The position numbers were made by a program, and so were the translations under genes. The notes under the pieces are model-generated. The model worked only from the letters and a program-made list of their open reading frames with translations, did no database searches and was not told the DNA's origin. This document shows positions 6,108 to 12,622 of a stretch of DNA of 12,623 nucleotides, one piece after another. The DNA comes from Hyphomonadaceae bacterium (GTDB lineage: Bacteria > Pseudomonadota > Alphaproteobacteria > Caulobacterales > Hyphomonadaceae), in NCBI GenBank assembly GCA_030696545.1, contig JAUYSA010000008.1, positions 1-12,623 of the forward strand, written 5' to 3'. Position 1 is the stretch's first letter. Each line of letters starts with the position of its first letter.

Positions 6108-7928
6108 ATGGCGCTTCACCCGAAAATCGCCGAAGTCACCGCACGCATCGAGGAGCGCAGCCGCGAGTCCCGGCGCGCCTATCTTGCCCGCATCGACGAA
6201 GCACGCACGCAGGGGCCGGGACGCTCTCATCTATCCTGCGGAAACCTCGCCCACGCCTTCGCCGCCTCGCCTCTCAGCGACAAGCTCACCATGCGCGGGC
6301 GTGCGCCCAATATCGGTATCGTCACCAGCTACAACGACATGCTGAGCGCCCATCAGCCGTTCAAGGACTATCCGGATCTCATCAAGGACGCGGCCCGCAA
6401 GGCCGGCGCTTCGGCGCAAGTCGCGGGCGGCGTCCCCGCCATGTGCGATGGCGTCACGCAGGGCCGCCCCGGCATGGAACTATCGCTGTTCTCGCGCGAT
6501 GTGATCGCGCTCTCGACTGCCGTGGCGATGACGCACGATGCGTTCGACGCAGGCCTCATGCTCGGCACCTGTGACAAGATCGTGCCCGGTCTCGTGATTG
6601 GCGCCCTGTCGTTCGGCCACCTGCCCGTGATCTTTTCGCCGGCAGGCCCGATGCCCTCGGGCATCAACAACAAGGAGAAGGCCAAAGTCCGCGAACTCTT
6701 CGCGCTTGGCCAGGTGACGCGTGACCAACTCCTCGAGGCAGAAGCCGCCTCCTATCACACCGCCGGCACCTGCACCTTCTACGGCACGGCCAACTCCAAC
6801 CAGATGATGATGGAGTTGATGGGCCTCCACCTGCCCGGCACGGCCTTCGTCAATCCCGGCACGCCGCTGCGCGAAGCGCTTGTGCGCGCCGCCGCTGCGC
6901 GTTGCATCGAACTGGCGATGTCAGGCGAAGGAATCATGGCCCATGTGGTCGATGCCAAATCCATCGTCAACGCGATCGTTGGCCTGATGGCGACCGGCGG
7001 CTCGACCAACCACGCGCTGCATATTCCCGCCATGGCGCAGGCAGCCGGCATCATTGTCGACTGGGACGACTTCTCCGACATTTCGGGCATCACGCCGCTG
7101 CTGGCCCGCGTCTATCCAAACGGCTCAGCCGACGTGAACAATTTCCACGCCGCTGGCGGCATGGCGTTCATCACGCGTGAACTGCTGCACGCCGGCCTGC
7201 TGCACGCCGATACGATCACGGTCGCAGGACGTGGCCTCGAAGCTTATACGCAGGAGCCATGGCTCGACGGTGAAACGTTGCGCTGGCGCCCCGGCGCCGA
7301 AGCGTCGCTCGACGAGACCATCCTTCGCTCCGTCTCTTCGCCGTTCGAAGTTGAAGGCGGCATCCGCCTGCTCAAGGGCTCGCTCGGCCGCGGCATCATC
7401 AAGATCTCGTCCGTGCCCAAGGACCGGCGCATCATCGACGCGCCCGCCGCCGTGTTCGAAACCCAAGCCGACTTCACCGCCGCCTTCAAGGCCGGCAAGC
7501 TCGACCGCGATGTCTGCGTCGTCGTCCGCTTCCAGGGCCCGCGCGCCAACGGCATGCCTGAACTTCACGCCCTCACGCCCGCACTTACCAGCCTTCAGAA
7601 CCACGGCCATCGCGTCGCCCTGATAACCGACGGCCGCATGTCCGGCGCATCCGGCGCCGTGCCCGCCGCGATCCATCTCACGCCCGGCGCGGATCAGGAC
7701 GCAGCCCTCGCCCGCATCCAGGATGGCGACCGCATCGTACTCGACGCCGAAGCCGGCACGCTCAACCTGATGGTCGATCCCGCCGAACTCGCCCGCCGCC
7801 CGTGCGCCGCCGTGCCGCCAGCCGCGCACGGCTGGGGCCGCGAACTCTTCGCACCCTTCCGCGCCGTAGCAGGCGATGCTGAAATCGGCGGCGGCATATT
7901 CAGCGCCTACGCAGGAAACCTGACATGA
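6108..7928 (+). CDS. edd: Phosphogluconate dehydratase
   Basis: Dehydrates 6-phosphogluconate to 2-keto-3-deoxy-6-phosphogluconate (KDPG), the defining step of the ED pathway. At 606 residues it is full length for Edd of the IlvD/Edd [4Fe-4S] dehydratase family. Cluster or substrate motifs seen are MCDGVTQG with Cys113, GTCDKIVPG with Cys155, and HTAGTCTFYGTANSNQ with Cys222. Others are TSYNDMLSAHQPF, GPMPSGINNKEKAKVRELFA and MATGGSTNHALHIPAMA; late in the chain is TDGRMSGASGAVPAAIH. The Cys222-containing TCTFYGTANSNQ segment separates it from IlvD, so the call is specific. GAGG stands about 8 nt before the ATG. The stop overlaps the eda start by 4 nt (ATGA), indicating translational coupling. 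Confidence 0.97.
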   Translation: MALHPKIAEVTARIEERSRESRRAYLARIDEARTQGPGRSHLSCGNLAHAFAASPLSDKLTMRGRAPNIGIVTSYNDMLSAHQPFKDYPDLIKDAARKAGASAQVAGGVPAMCDGVTQGRPGMELSLFSRDVIALSTAVAMTHDAFDAGLMLGTCDKIVPGLVIGALSFGHLPVIFSPAGPMPSGINNKEKAKVRELFALGQVTRDQLLEAEAASYHTAGTCTFYGTANSNQMMMELMGLHLPGTAFVNPGTPLREALVRAAAARCIELAMSGEGIMAHVVDAKSIVNAIVGLMATGGSTNHALHIPAMAQAAGIIVDWDDFSDISGITPLLARVYPNGSADVNNFHAAGGMAFITRELLHAGLLHADTITVAGRGLEAYTQEPWLDGETLRWRPGAEASLDETILRSVSSPFEVEGGIRLLKGSLGRGIIKISSVPKDRRIIDAPAAVFETQADFTAAFKAGKLDRDVCVVVRFQGPRANGMPELHALTPALTSLQNHGHRVALITDGRMSGASGAVPAAIHLTPGADQDAALARIQDGDRIVLDAEAGTLNLMVDPAELARRPCAAVPPAAHGWGRELFAPFRAVAGDAEIGGGIFSAYAGNLT

Positions 7929-8563
7929 CCGTCCCCGGTATGACTGTCGATGAGCTGATGGCCATCCAGCCCGTGATCCCCGTGATCACGATCGAACGCG
8001 TCGAAGATGCAGCGCCTCTCGCCGAAGCCCTCGTCGCAGCCGGCCTCCCCGTCCTCGAAGTCACCCTGCGCACCCCCGCCGCCGCAGAGTGCATCGCCGC
8101 CATGAGCCAGGTAAAAGGCGCAATCGCAGGCGCCGGCACTGTGCTCAACACCAAGGATCTGCAACGCGCGCTCGACAGCAATGCCCGCTTCATCGTCACC
8201 CCCGGCCTCTCTGCATCCGTCGTGGCAGAGACACAGAAGGCCGGCGTCCCCATCCTGCCCGGCATCGCCACCGCAACAGAGCTGATGGCCGGTCTCGACC
8301 TGGGCCTCACCCACTTCAAATTCTTCCCCGCCGAACAGGCCGGCGGACGCGCCATGCTGGATGCGTTGAAAGGCCCCTTCGGCCACGTCCGCTTCTGCCC
8401 CACCGGCGGTATCACGCTGGATCTCGCGCGCGATTATCTCACGCGCTCCAACGTCGCCTGCGTCGGCGGCGGCTGGTTGACGCCGAAGAAGCTGATCGAC
8501 GCGAAGAAGTGGGACGAGATCGGCGCATTGGCGCGTGAAGCTGCCGCGCTGCGACGCGCCTAG
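7925..8563 (+). CDS. eda: 2-keto-3-deoxy-6-phosphogluconate (KDPG) aldolase
   Basis: Cleaves KDPG to pyruvate and glyceraldehyde-3-phosphate, completing the ED pathway. The 212-residue protein is a class I aldolase TIM barrel. The family's catalytic glutamate is Glu45 in VLEVTLRT, and the Schiff-base lysine is Lys132 in HFKFFPAE. The phosphate-binding strand FCPTGGI and the loop CVGGGWL follow. An alternative start is the second Met five codons on (MTVDEL), but the first ATG overlaps the edd stop as ATGA, favouring 7925. The stop TAG overlaps the stop of the convergent membrane-protein gene (shared CTAG, 8560-8563), so the two transcripts must run into each other. Confidence 0.97.
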   Translation: MTVPGMTVDELMAIQPVIPVITIERVEDAAPLAEALVAAGLPVLEVTLRTPAAAECIAAMSQVKGAIAGAGTVLNTKDLQRALDSNARFIVTPGLSASVVAETQKAGVPILPGIATATELMAGLDLGLTHFKFFPAEQAGGRAMLDALKGPFGHVRFCPTGGITLDLARDYLTRSNVACVGGGWLTPKKLIDAKKWDEIGALAREAAALRRA

Positions 8564-9075
8564 CTGGCCCGCAGCGAGTCTCGCCGCGGCGGCCCCGCCA
8601 TGACCAGCATGACCACCTGCACAGCCATGGCGAGCGACAGATAACCCACGCCCCCCATCACCTGCGGCATCGGCCCCGGCCCAAAAGCAAACAGCGCGGT
8701 GTTTGTCGCCAGCAAATGATCGCGCAGCATCCCCAGCCCGACATAGCCCGCGAAGAAGGTCGCAACCCCCGACCAGCCCATCGCGCGCATCATGCGCCAG
8801 CCCACCAGCCCAGCCGCCGCGCCAAACACGAACGCCACGGAAATCGACAGCGCCAGCGTCGCCAGCTGATCGCCGCTGGCCTGATACGCCCACCAGTCCA
8901 TCCGCCCGGCCAGCGCATCCCAGCCGATATTCAGCAACGCCGCCACGACCCCGCCGGCCAGCGCCGCTGAAGCCCGCTTCGGCCCGGCGCGCGTCAGCCA
9001 CACGGCCGCCGCGAACACCGCAGGCGATCCAAGGCAAACGAGAAGAAGGAGAGTTGCCGTCACACGTAACACCAC
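8560..9075 (-). CDS. Small integral membrane protein, about five helices
   Basis: A 171-residue hydrophobic protein I do not recognise. Five membrane segments can be drawn at about residues 5-27, 38-58, 72-97, 105-125 and 140-160. The short loops contain NIGWDALAGRMDWWAY (between helices 2 and 3) and a LRDHLLATN turn after helix 4, which could be functional patches. The tail is basic (PPRRDSLRAS). The start at 9075 is a GTG with no good ribosome binding site; in-frame GTGs at 9072 and 9063 are equally possible, so the N-terminus is uncertain. It is convergent with eda and lies 46 nt downstream of the serine hydrolase start region's opposite end, on the same strand as that block only by orientation. 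No function is proposed. Confidence 0.72.
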   Translation of the reverse strand: MVLRVTATLLLLVCLGSPAVFAAAVWLTRAGPKRASAALAGGVVAALLNIGWDALAGRMDWWAYQASGDQLATLALSISVAFVFGAAAGLVGWRMMRAMGWSGVATFFAGYVGLGMLRDHLLATNTALFAFGPGPMPQVMGGVGYLSLAMAVQVVMLVMAGPPRRDSLRAS

Positions 9076-9121
9076 GCTCGAACAGCGTTAGCCTACGCGC
9101 GGACTTCAGATGACGAAAGAG

Positions 9122-10156
9122 TCACAAAGGTAGCAGACGCAAAAATTCATCGTCCCGCCATTTGGTCTGCCCAGGCGCCATGGCCCGCAGGATTTCGTTG
9201 GCCTGCCGGGCGATCACCAGCTTGCGCTTGCGCAGCAGATACAGGCGCTGATCGCCCGCGCCTGCCGCCATCACGATGTCCTCGCCCTGAGCCGCATCCC
9301 CGATCGCATCGCCATCAATGCCCGATCGCGGGCTCGGCCCGATCAGCCCGGGCCGCAGCAGCCACCATGAAAGCCCATAGCCGGGGTTCGCCTGCGTAGC
9401 GTCGAACATTGTGGAGTAAACCTTGGGATCGGCGCCCTTGGCGCCATCCATCACCCACTGGCCAAACTTCGCCCAGTCGCGCGCATTGAAATGCGCGCCC
9501 TGCGGCAGGAGCGGATTGCCGTCCGCGCTGCGCTTCCAGTCCTTCGGCCTGATGCCCAACCCGTCGAACAGCCGGACCTGCAGCCAAGCCACCGGATCTT
9601 CCGGCTTTCCCGCAGCCTTCAGCTTGCGCTTCATGATCTCGCCGAAGCACTGGAAATTCGTCGGTCCGTACACGAACTTCGCGCCCGGCTGCATCACAGC
9701 CTTCGCCGTGATCGCATCGAGATAGGTCGGCGGCCGCGCCACTTCGCCCGCGCCCTGCAACCCGGATGTCAGCGTCAGAAGATGGCGGATCGTTATCTTC
9801 GCCCGCGCATCCGACTTCCATTCCGTCAGCGTTTTCGCCGCCGGCTCGTCGATATCCAGCAGCCCATCCGCCGAGGCGAGCGCCGCCATGATTCCCGTGA
9901 AGCTCTTGGTCCCGCTGGCCAGCTCCCAGCCTTTATCGGGGGCGCCGACATTGGGATAATTCTCGAACAGGATTTTCCCGTCCTGCATCACCAGCAGCGA
10001 AACGCCCCGCCGCGCCGCCGCGTATTCCGCCGCCGGACCATAAGGCCCCGCCACCGGCGCCGGCTTGTTTCGCGCGCGCAGCCCCTGCGCTTGCGCACAT
10101 CCGGCAAACGCCGCCGCTCCAACGCCCGCCAACACCGCCCGTCTCGATGCGTCCAT
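9122..10156 (-). CDS. Exported beta-lactamase-like serine hydrolase
   Basis: A 344-residue member of the serine beta-lactamase/penicillin-binding-like (class C, esterase EstB-type) family. The nucleophile motif is SGTK (Ser81, Lys84) within WELASGTKSFTG; RHLLTLTSGL (124-133) is the usual conserved helix; Tyr163 sits in FVYGPTNFQ, where the family normally has YxN. A GAGDQRLYLL strand near the C-terminus replaces the KTG-type box. N-terminus: twin-arginine-like SRRAVLAG, a hydrophobic stretch and FAGC (Cys20), so it is exported through Tat and perhaps lipid-anchored. The start at 10156 is chosen because GGAGG lies 5 nt ahead; an upstream in-frame start at 10222 would bury the signal peptide. 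Its gene is 79 nt downstream of the alpha/beta hydrolase. Substrate unknown; not evidence for drug resistance. Confidence 0.88.
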   Translation of the reverse strand: MDASRRAVLAGVGAAAFAGCAQAQGLRARNKPAPVAGPYGPAAEYAAARRGVSLLVMQDGKILFENYPNVGAPDKGWELASGTKSFTGIMAALASADGLLDIDEPAAKTLTEWKSDARAKITIRHLLTLTSGLQGAGEVARPPTYLDAITAKAVMQPGAKFVYGPTNFQCFGEIMKRKLKAAGKPEDPVAWLQVRLFDGLGIRPKDWKRSADGNPLLPQGAHFNARDWAKFGQWVMDGAKGADPKVYSTMFDATQANPGYGLSWWLLRPGLIGPSPRSGIDGDAIGDAAQGEDIVMAAGAGDQRLYLLRKRKLVIARQANEILRAMAPGQTKWRDDEFLRLLPL

Positions 10157-10177
10157 CACAGCCTCCACCCGTCCAGC

Positions 10178-10199
10178 TGTGATACTATTCAGTATCGCA
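10178..10199. promoter_or_regulatory. Inverted repeat upstream of the serine hydrolase gene (putative operator)
   Basis: GATACT (10181-10186) and AGTATC (10191-10196) are perfect arms around ATTC; allowing one mismatch the symmetry extends to 10178-10199. It sits 22 nt ahead of the leftward start at 10156, in the gap after the alpha/beta hydrolase, and is the only AT-rich patch there. This is the expected place and size for a dimeric regulator site (TetR-like spacing is one possibility). A short RNA hairpin is the alternative; there is no T-run. Confidence 0.45.
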
Positions 10200-10235
10200 C
10201 CTGAACGGAGCTTGAACGGCAAGAGCGATGTTTCG

Positions 10236-11099
10236 CTATTTCAGGAATTCCGCGACTTCCGCCGCAAAGGCCGCCGGTTGATCGAGCATGATGAAATGAA
10301 ACCCGCCATCGACGCGCTTCAGCTTCACATCCTTCAGGCCGGAATAGGCCGTCGCATACATCGCATCCACGAAAGCAGGCGGACGCCCCATCTGCGCATC
10401 GTAGGCGTAAACCACCGTCGTCGGCGCCGTGATCTGCGGCAGCAATGGCCGCGCGTCCTCGATCATGTCCTCGTACATCGCATTGGCGACAACCTTGCGA
10501 TCGGACGCAGCAGACCAGGCTTTTGGCCCCACGCGCGCAGCTTCCGTCTTCACCAGCATTCCCATCACCTGATCCTGCCCGGCCACGAATTGCTCCTGGC
10601 TTTGCGCCGCCATCTGCGCGCGCATCATCTCCGCCTGCGGCTTCACGCTCTCCGCAGTCGCTGTCGGCATGAAGATCAGCGCATAGAACGGCAGCGCATC
10701 GACAATCATCACCCGCCCCACCGCTTCGGGATGCTTCGCCGCCACTTCAATGGCAGTCAGCCCGCCAAGCGAATGACCCACGATCGCCGGCTTGCCGAGC
10801 TTCGCAGCATATGCCGCGACCTCCTCGACCAGCGGCGCAAGGAAAGGCCCTTCCGCGTTCGGCCCCGCCGGCTCACCGGCAAATCCCTTCACCTGCAGCG
10901 TATGCACACGATGCGTCGGCGACAGTTGCTTCACCGTTGCGTCCCAGACATCGTCCGATGACGCGAGACCCGGTATCAACACGACATCCGGCCCCTCGCC
11001 CGTCACGGTCGCAACGAACCGCGTCTGCGCCACGGCCGGCGCCACAAGCAGCATCACTGCAAGACCAGCAATCAATCCACGCATTGGCAATCCACGCAT
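10236..11099 (-). CDS. Exported alpha/beta hydrolase
   Basis: A 287-residue alpha/beta-hydrolase-fold protein (lipase/esterase/peroxidase-like branch). The signal peptide is hydrophobic residues 9-23 ending APAVA, cleavage likely after Ala24, so it acts in the periplasm or outside. Seen in order are the oxyanion strand VVLIPGLASSDDVW (39-52), nucleophile elbow GHSLGG with Ser110, the MIVDALPF strand, and the base His268 in GGFHFIMLDQP. The acidic member is probably in the VVYAYDAQMG strand-end. The ATG at 11099 shares one base with the stop of the XRE gene (TGATG), so the two are translationally coupled. A GTG codon at 11102 would also be in frame. Residues 1-12 contain a duplicated MRGL segment (see the repeat). 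Substrate unknown. Confidence 0.88.
   Translation of the reverse strand: MRGLPMRGLIAGLAVMLLVAPAVAQTRFVATVTGEGPDVVLIPGLASSDDVWDATVKQLSPTHRVHTLQVKGFAGEPAGPNAEGPFLAPLVEEVAAYAAKLGKPAIVGHSLGGLTAIEVAAKHPEAVGRVMIVDALPFYALIFMPTATAESVKPQAEMMRAQMAAQSQEQFVAGQDQVMGMLVKTEAARVGPKAWSAASDRKVVANAMYEDMIEDARPLLPQITAPTTVVYAYDAQMGRPPAFVDAMYATAYSGLKDVKLKRVDGGFHFIMLDQPAAFAAEVAEFLK
11073..11099 (-). repeat. 12-bp tandem duplication spanning the hydrolase start codon
   Basis: CAATCCACGCAT occurs at 11073-11084 and again at 11088-11099 (plus-strand spelling, 15-bp period). On the coding strand each copy begins with ATG, so the gene has two consecutive in-frame starts, MRGL and MRGL, five codons apart. It looks like a small in-frame slippage duplication; either ATG could be used. 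Confidence 0.8.
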
Positions 11100-11317
11100 C
11101 ACTCGGCAGCCTTCTTCATGTGACCCAGTCCGTCGTCGAAAATGTCCTCGATCCCCTTCCCGAACAGCCTCGCGATACGAAAGGCCAGCGGCAGCGATGG
11201 ATCGAACTTCCCCGTCTCAAGCGCATTGATCGACTGGCGGGAGACACCGAGCGCATCTGCAAGATCGCCCTGGCTCCAGCCCCGCTCAGCGCGAAGCTCA
11301 CGCAACGTGTTGATCAT
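11099..11317 (-). CDS. Small XRE/Cro-CI family transcriptional regulator
   Basis: A 72-residue DNA-binding protein that is almost only a helix-turn-helix domain. Residues 14-61 carry WSQGDLADALGVSRQSINALETGKFDPSLPLAFRIARLFGKGIEDIF in family order (shown here by its parts: SQGDLADALGVS helix 2, SRQSINALETGK recognition helix, PLAFRIARLF helix 4-5). The start at 11317 overlaps the stop of the membrane-protein gene as ATGA, and its own stop overlaps the next ATG, so it is the middle gene of a coupled operon. Stand-alone repressors of this size are commonly paired with a small membrane protein and autoregulate. The 20-bp palindrome at 11746-11765 in front of the operon is the natural candidate site. 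A longer frame from 11410 would lack family character. Confidence 0.9.
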   Translation of the reverse strand: MINTLRELRAERGWSQGDLADALGVSRQSINALETGKFDPSLPLAFRIARLFGKGIEDIFDDGLGHMKKAAE

Positions 11318-11736
11318 TTGTCGAAGCCCGGGCCATTTCCGCGCTTCATGCCGAAGCAGTAGATCAGGCCATAGCTCAGGAAGAAAATCGGCCCGACCAG
11401 GAACGTCCACAGTGGCGGCAGCACCTCATAAAGCTCGAGGAAGCCCCACACGACGCTGAAGAACACCGTCACCATGCCGCCGCCGGCCATTGACGCCATC
11501 TGCTGCTGGCGGGTGAACTCATCGGTCTCGCGCGCAAGCCGCCACATCAGCCACAGCACGCCGCCAATCGGCGCCGCCATGACCAGCGCAACAATCGCCG
11601 ACAGCCACATCGGCGGCGTCTCGAACTGCTTCAGCAGGTACGACCCGCCAAAAACCGCGACCGTGTAAAACGCCATCACCGGGATGAAAGCCCGCCGATA
11701 ACGCTTGTTTGCTTCTCTGAAAGTAACTTCAGCCAT
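11314..11736 (-). CDS. Four-helix membrane protein, first gene of the XRE operon
   Basis: A 140-residue protein I cannot name. Four membrane helices are clear: about residues 16-35, 43-66, 80-104 and 108-129. Charged ends are RREANKRYRR-like at the N-terminus (FREANKRYRRA) and RLARETDEFTRQQQ between helices 2 and 3; the C-terminus is short and polar. The gene starts at an ATG with AGGAGAGG just ahead and ends as ATGA on the XRE start. A small multi-helix membrane protein coupled to a compact XRE repressor suggests a sensing or stress-response pair, with the hydrolase as a third partner, but this is inference from position only. Confidence 0.82.
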   Translation of the reverse strand: MAEVTFREANKRYRRAFIPVMAFYTVAVFGGSYLLKQFETPPMWLSAIVALVMAAPIGGVLWLMWRLARETDEFTRQQQMASMAGGGMVTVFFSVVWGFLELYEVLPPLWTFLVGPIFFLSYGLIYCFGMKRGNGPGFDK

Positions 11737-11745
11737 GGACCTCTC

Positions 11746-11765
11746 CTGTAAAGTACGCTTTACAG
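11746..11765. promoter_or_regulatory. 20-bp palindrome, probable XRE operator
   Basis: CTGTAAAGTACGCTTTACAG is a perfect 8-bp inverted repeat with a 4-bp centre. It lies 10 nt before the leftward ATG at 11736, overlaps the start of the ribosome binding site and the last bases of the predicted -10, so a bound dimer would block transcription start. Size and symmetry suit a Cro/CI-type dimer. Confidence 0.7.
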
Positions 11766-11791
11766 ATAGGCGCAGGCCTGCGGGCTGTCAA
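11763..11791 (-). promoter_or_regulatory. Predicted sigma70-type promoter of the leftward XRE operon
   Basis: Reading leftward, a perfect -35 TTGACA (plus-strand 11786-11791) is followed after exactly 17 nt by TATCTG (11763-11768), a modest -10. A 12-bp palindrome CGCAGGCCTGCG (11771-11782) fills much of the spacer. Transcription would begin inside the operator palindrome. The -35 probably lies within the end of the neighbouring IS1595-type element. Confidence 0.55.
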
Positions 11792-11811
11792 GTGGACTTG
11801 ACTTATTATAC

Positions 11812-11840
11812 TTGACGTACCCACTCCGACCCTCTAGATT
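11812..11840 (+). promoter_or_regulatory. Predicted promoter of the IS1595 transposase gene
   Basis: TTGACG (11812-11817), 17-nt spacer, TAGATT (11835-11840). The -35 matches five of six and the -10 four of six consensus bases. It lies 21 nt before the transposase ATG, and a GGAG ribosome binding site falls between, so the leader would be short. Confidence 0.5.
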
Positions 11841-11861
11841 GAGGGCATTGGAGTTTCGGTC

Positions 11862-12398
11862 ATGTCCTCGGTCCTGTCAGCTAAACACTTCCACGACGAG
11901 CAGGCGGCCTACGATTGGGTAGAGGCTCGCCTCTGGCCGAACGGCCCTGTCTGCCCGCGCTGCAAGGGCACTGAGCGCATCTCGTTGATGGGCGGCCAGT
12001 CCACCCGCATCGGCACCTACAAGTGCTACGCGTGCCGTAAGCCCTTCACCGTGAAGGTCGGGACGGTGTTTGAGTCCTCGCACATCCCGCTGAACATCTG
12101 GCTACAAGCCATCCACCTGATGGCGGCGAGCAAGAAGGGCTTCAGCACCCAGCAGTTTGGCCGCACGCTTGGCGTCTCACTCAAGTCGGCGTGGTTCCTG
12201 TCGCACCGTATCCGTGAGGCGATGAAGTCTGACGGCTCGCTGCTTGGCGGCGGCGGTGGACCCGATGGCAAGGCGTCCATCGTGTAGTCGGACGAAACCT
12301 ACTTCGGCCAGAACACGGACCGCACCAAGGAAAGCCGCATGGCGATCCGCAACATGAACTGCGTCATGACGCTGGTGGATCGCTCGACGGGCCAAGCG
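11862..12398 (+). pseudogene. IS1595-family transposase, nonsense-mutated and truncated by IS21 insertion
   Basis: The open part (11862-12287, 141 codons) has an N-terminal zinc ribbon: CPRC at about residues 32-35 and CYAC at 57-60, followed by RKPFTVKVGTVFESSHIPL. Next is the family's helical region with LMAASKKGFSTQQFGRTLGVSLKSAWFLSHRIREAM, read here as separate parts, and a Gly-rich linker. At 12285-12287 is TAG where relatives typically have Glu (GAG needs one base change). Reading on in frame gives SDETYFGQNTDRTK, the first catalytic-Asp motif of the ISXO2-like DDE domain, then VMTLVDRSTGQA, and then it stops matching at the IS21 end at 12399. The remaining acidic residues of the active site are therefore absent here. 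A stop plus an insertion mean no active transposase. Confidence 0.88.
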
Positions 12399-12417
12399 TG
12401 TCAAACGGCGCCGGAAC

Positions 12418-12450
12418 GGGACCCCGTATAGGATTGCAAAAGGGACCCCG
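12418..12450. repeat. Two GGGACCCCG direct repeats at the IS21 end
   Basis: GGGACCCCG occurs at 12418-12426 and 12442-12450, 24 bp apart, each preceded by A-rich bases (GGAAC, CAAAA). Multiple short terminal repeats are characteristic of IS21-family ends, where they are transposase binding sites. Confidence 0.7.
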
Positions 12451-12471
12451 CCTGACGCTCGTATTGGAGCG

Positions 12472-12522
12472 CATCGGCTGCGGCGTCGCGGCGCCGTAGG
12501 CGGTGCGACGGCGCAGCCGATG
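12472..12522 (-). terminator. Long stem-loop just downstream of istB
   Basis: CATCGGCTGCG (12472-12482) and CGCAGCCGATG (12512-12522) are a perfect 11-bp inverted repeat. After one mismatch another 6 bp pair (12484-12489 with 12505-12510), leaving a loop of about 15 nt. It begins 19 nt after the istB stop in the direction of transcription. No T-run follows, so it may be a terminator, a barrier to read-through from outside, or structure acting in transposition. Confidence 0.5.
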
Positions 12523-12541
12523 ACGATGGTTTGCTGAAGCC

Positions 12542-12622
12542 TCAGGCGCGGTTCTTGAACCGCCAGCTTTCATTGCCGGTCTCGAGGATGTCGCAGTGAT
12601 GCGTCAGCCGGTCGAGCAGCGC
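12542..12622 (-). CDS. istB: IS21-family helper ATPase IstB, C-terminal 26 residues (partial)
   Basis: The leftward frame entering from the window edge reads ALLDRLTHHCDILETGNESW then RFKNRA and a TGA stop at 12542-12544. This is the well-known C-terminal signature of IstB, the AAA+ ATP-binding helper that works with the IstA transposase. Only the tail is present, so intactness of the gene cannot be judged. It belongs to the IS21 element inserted in the IS1595 transposase gene. Confidence 0.88.
   Translation of the reverse strand, partial: ALLDRLTHHCDILETGNESWRFKNRA

Larger units (their letters stand above)
11782..12398 (+). mobile_element. IS1595-family insertion sequence, left part, inactivated
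   Basis: Defined by the transposase remnant at 11862-12398. The left boundary is estimated at GGGCTGTCAAGTGG (from 11782), because the 80 bp from there to the transposase ATG is AT-richer than the flanks and is built of repeated ACTTGA units. These form an inverted repeat GTCAAGT-GG-ACTTGAC at 11787-11802 plus another ACTTGAC at 11810-11816. The right end is not in the window because an IS21-type element is inserted at about 12399, so neither inverted repeat nor target duplication can be matched. The boundary could be off by some tens of bases. Confidence 0.6.

Noticed and set aside
7907..9037. 376-codon minus-strand frame opposite eda and across the small membrane protein
   Set aside because: Gly/Ala/Arg-rich low-complexity product, overlapping a clear KDPG aldolase gene and a hydrophobic gene in another frame.
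9122..10156. Beta-lactamase resistance gene
   Set aside because: The YxN and KTG boxes of true class C beta-lactamases are replaced by YGPTN and GAGDQ; esterase or peptidase-like family members look like this.
12285..12287. TAG as a recoded codon or programmed frameshift in the transposase
   Set aside because: No slippery sequence or recoding structure is evident, and the gene is cut by another insertion soon after, so simple decay explains it.
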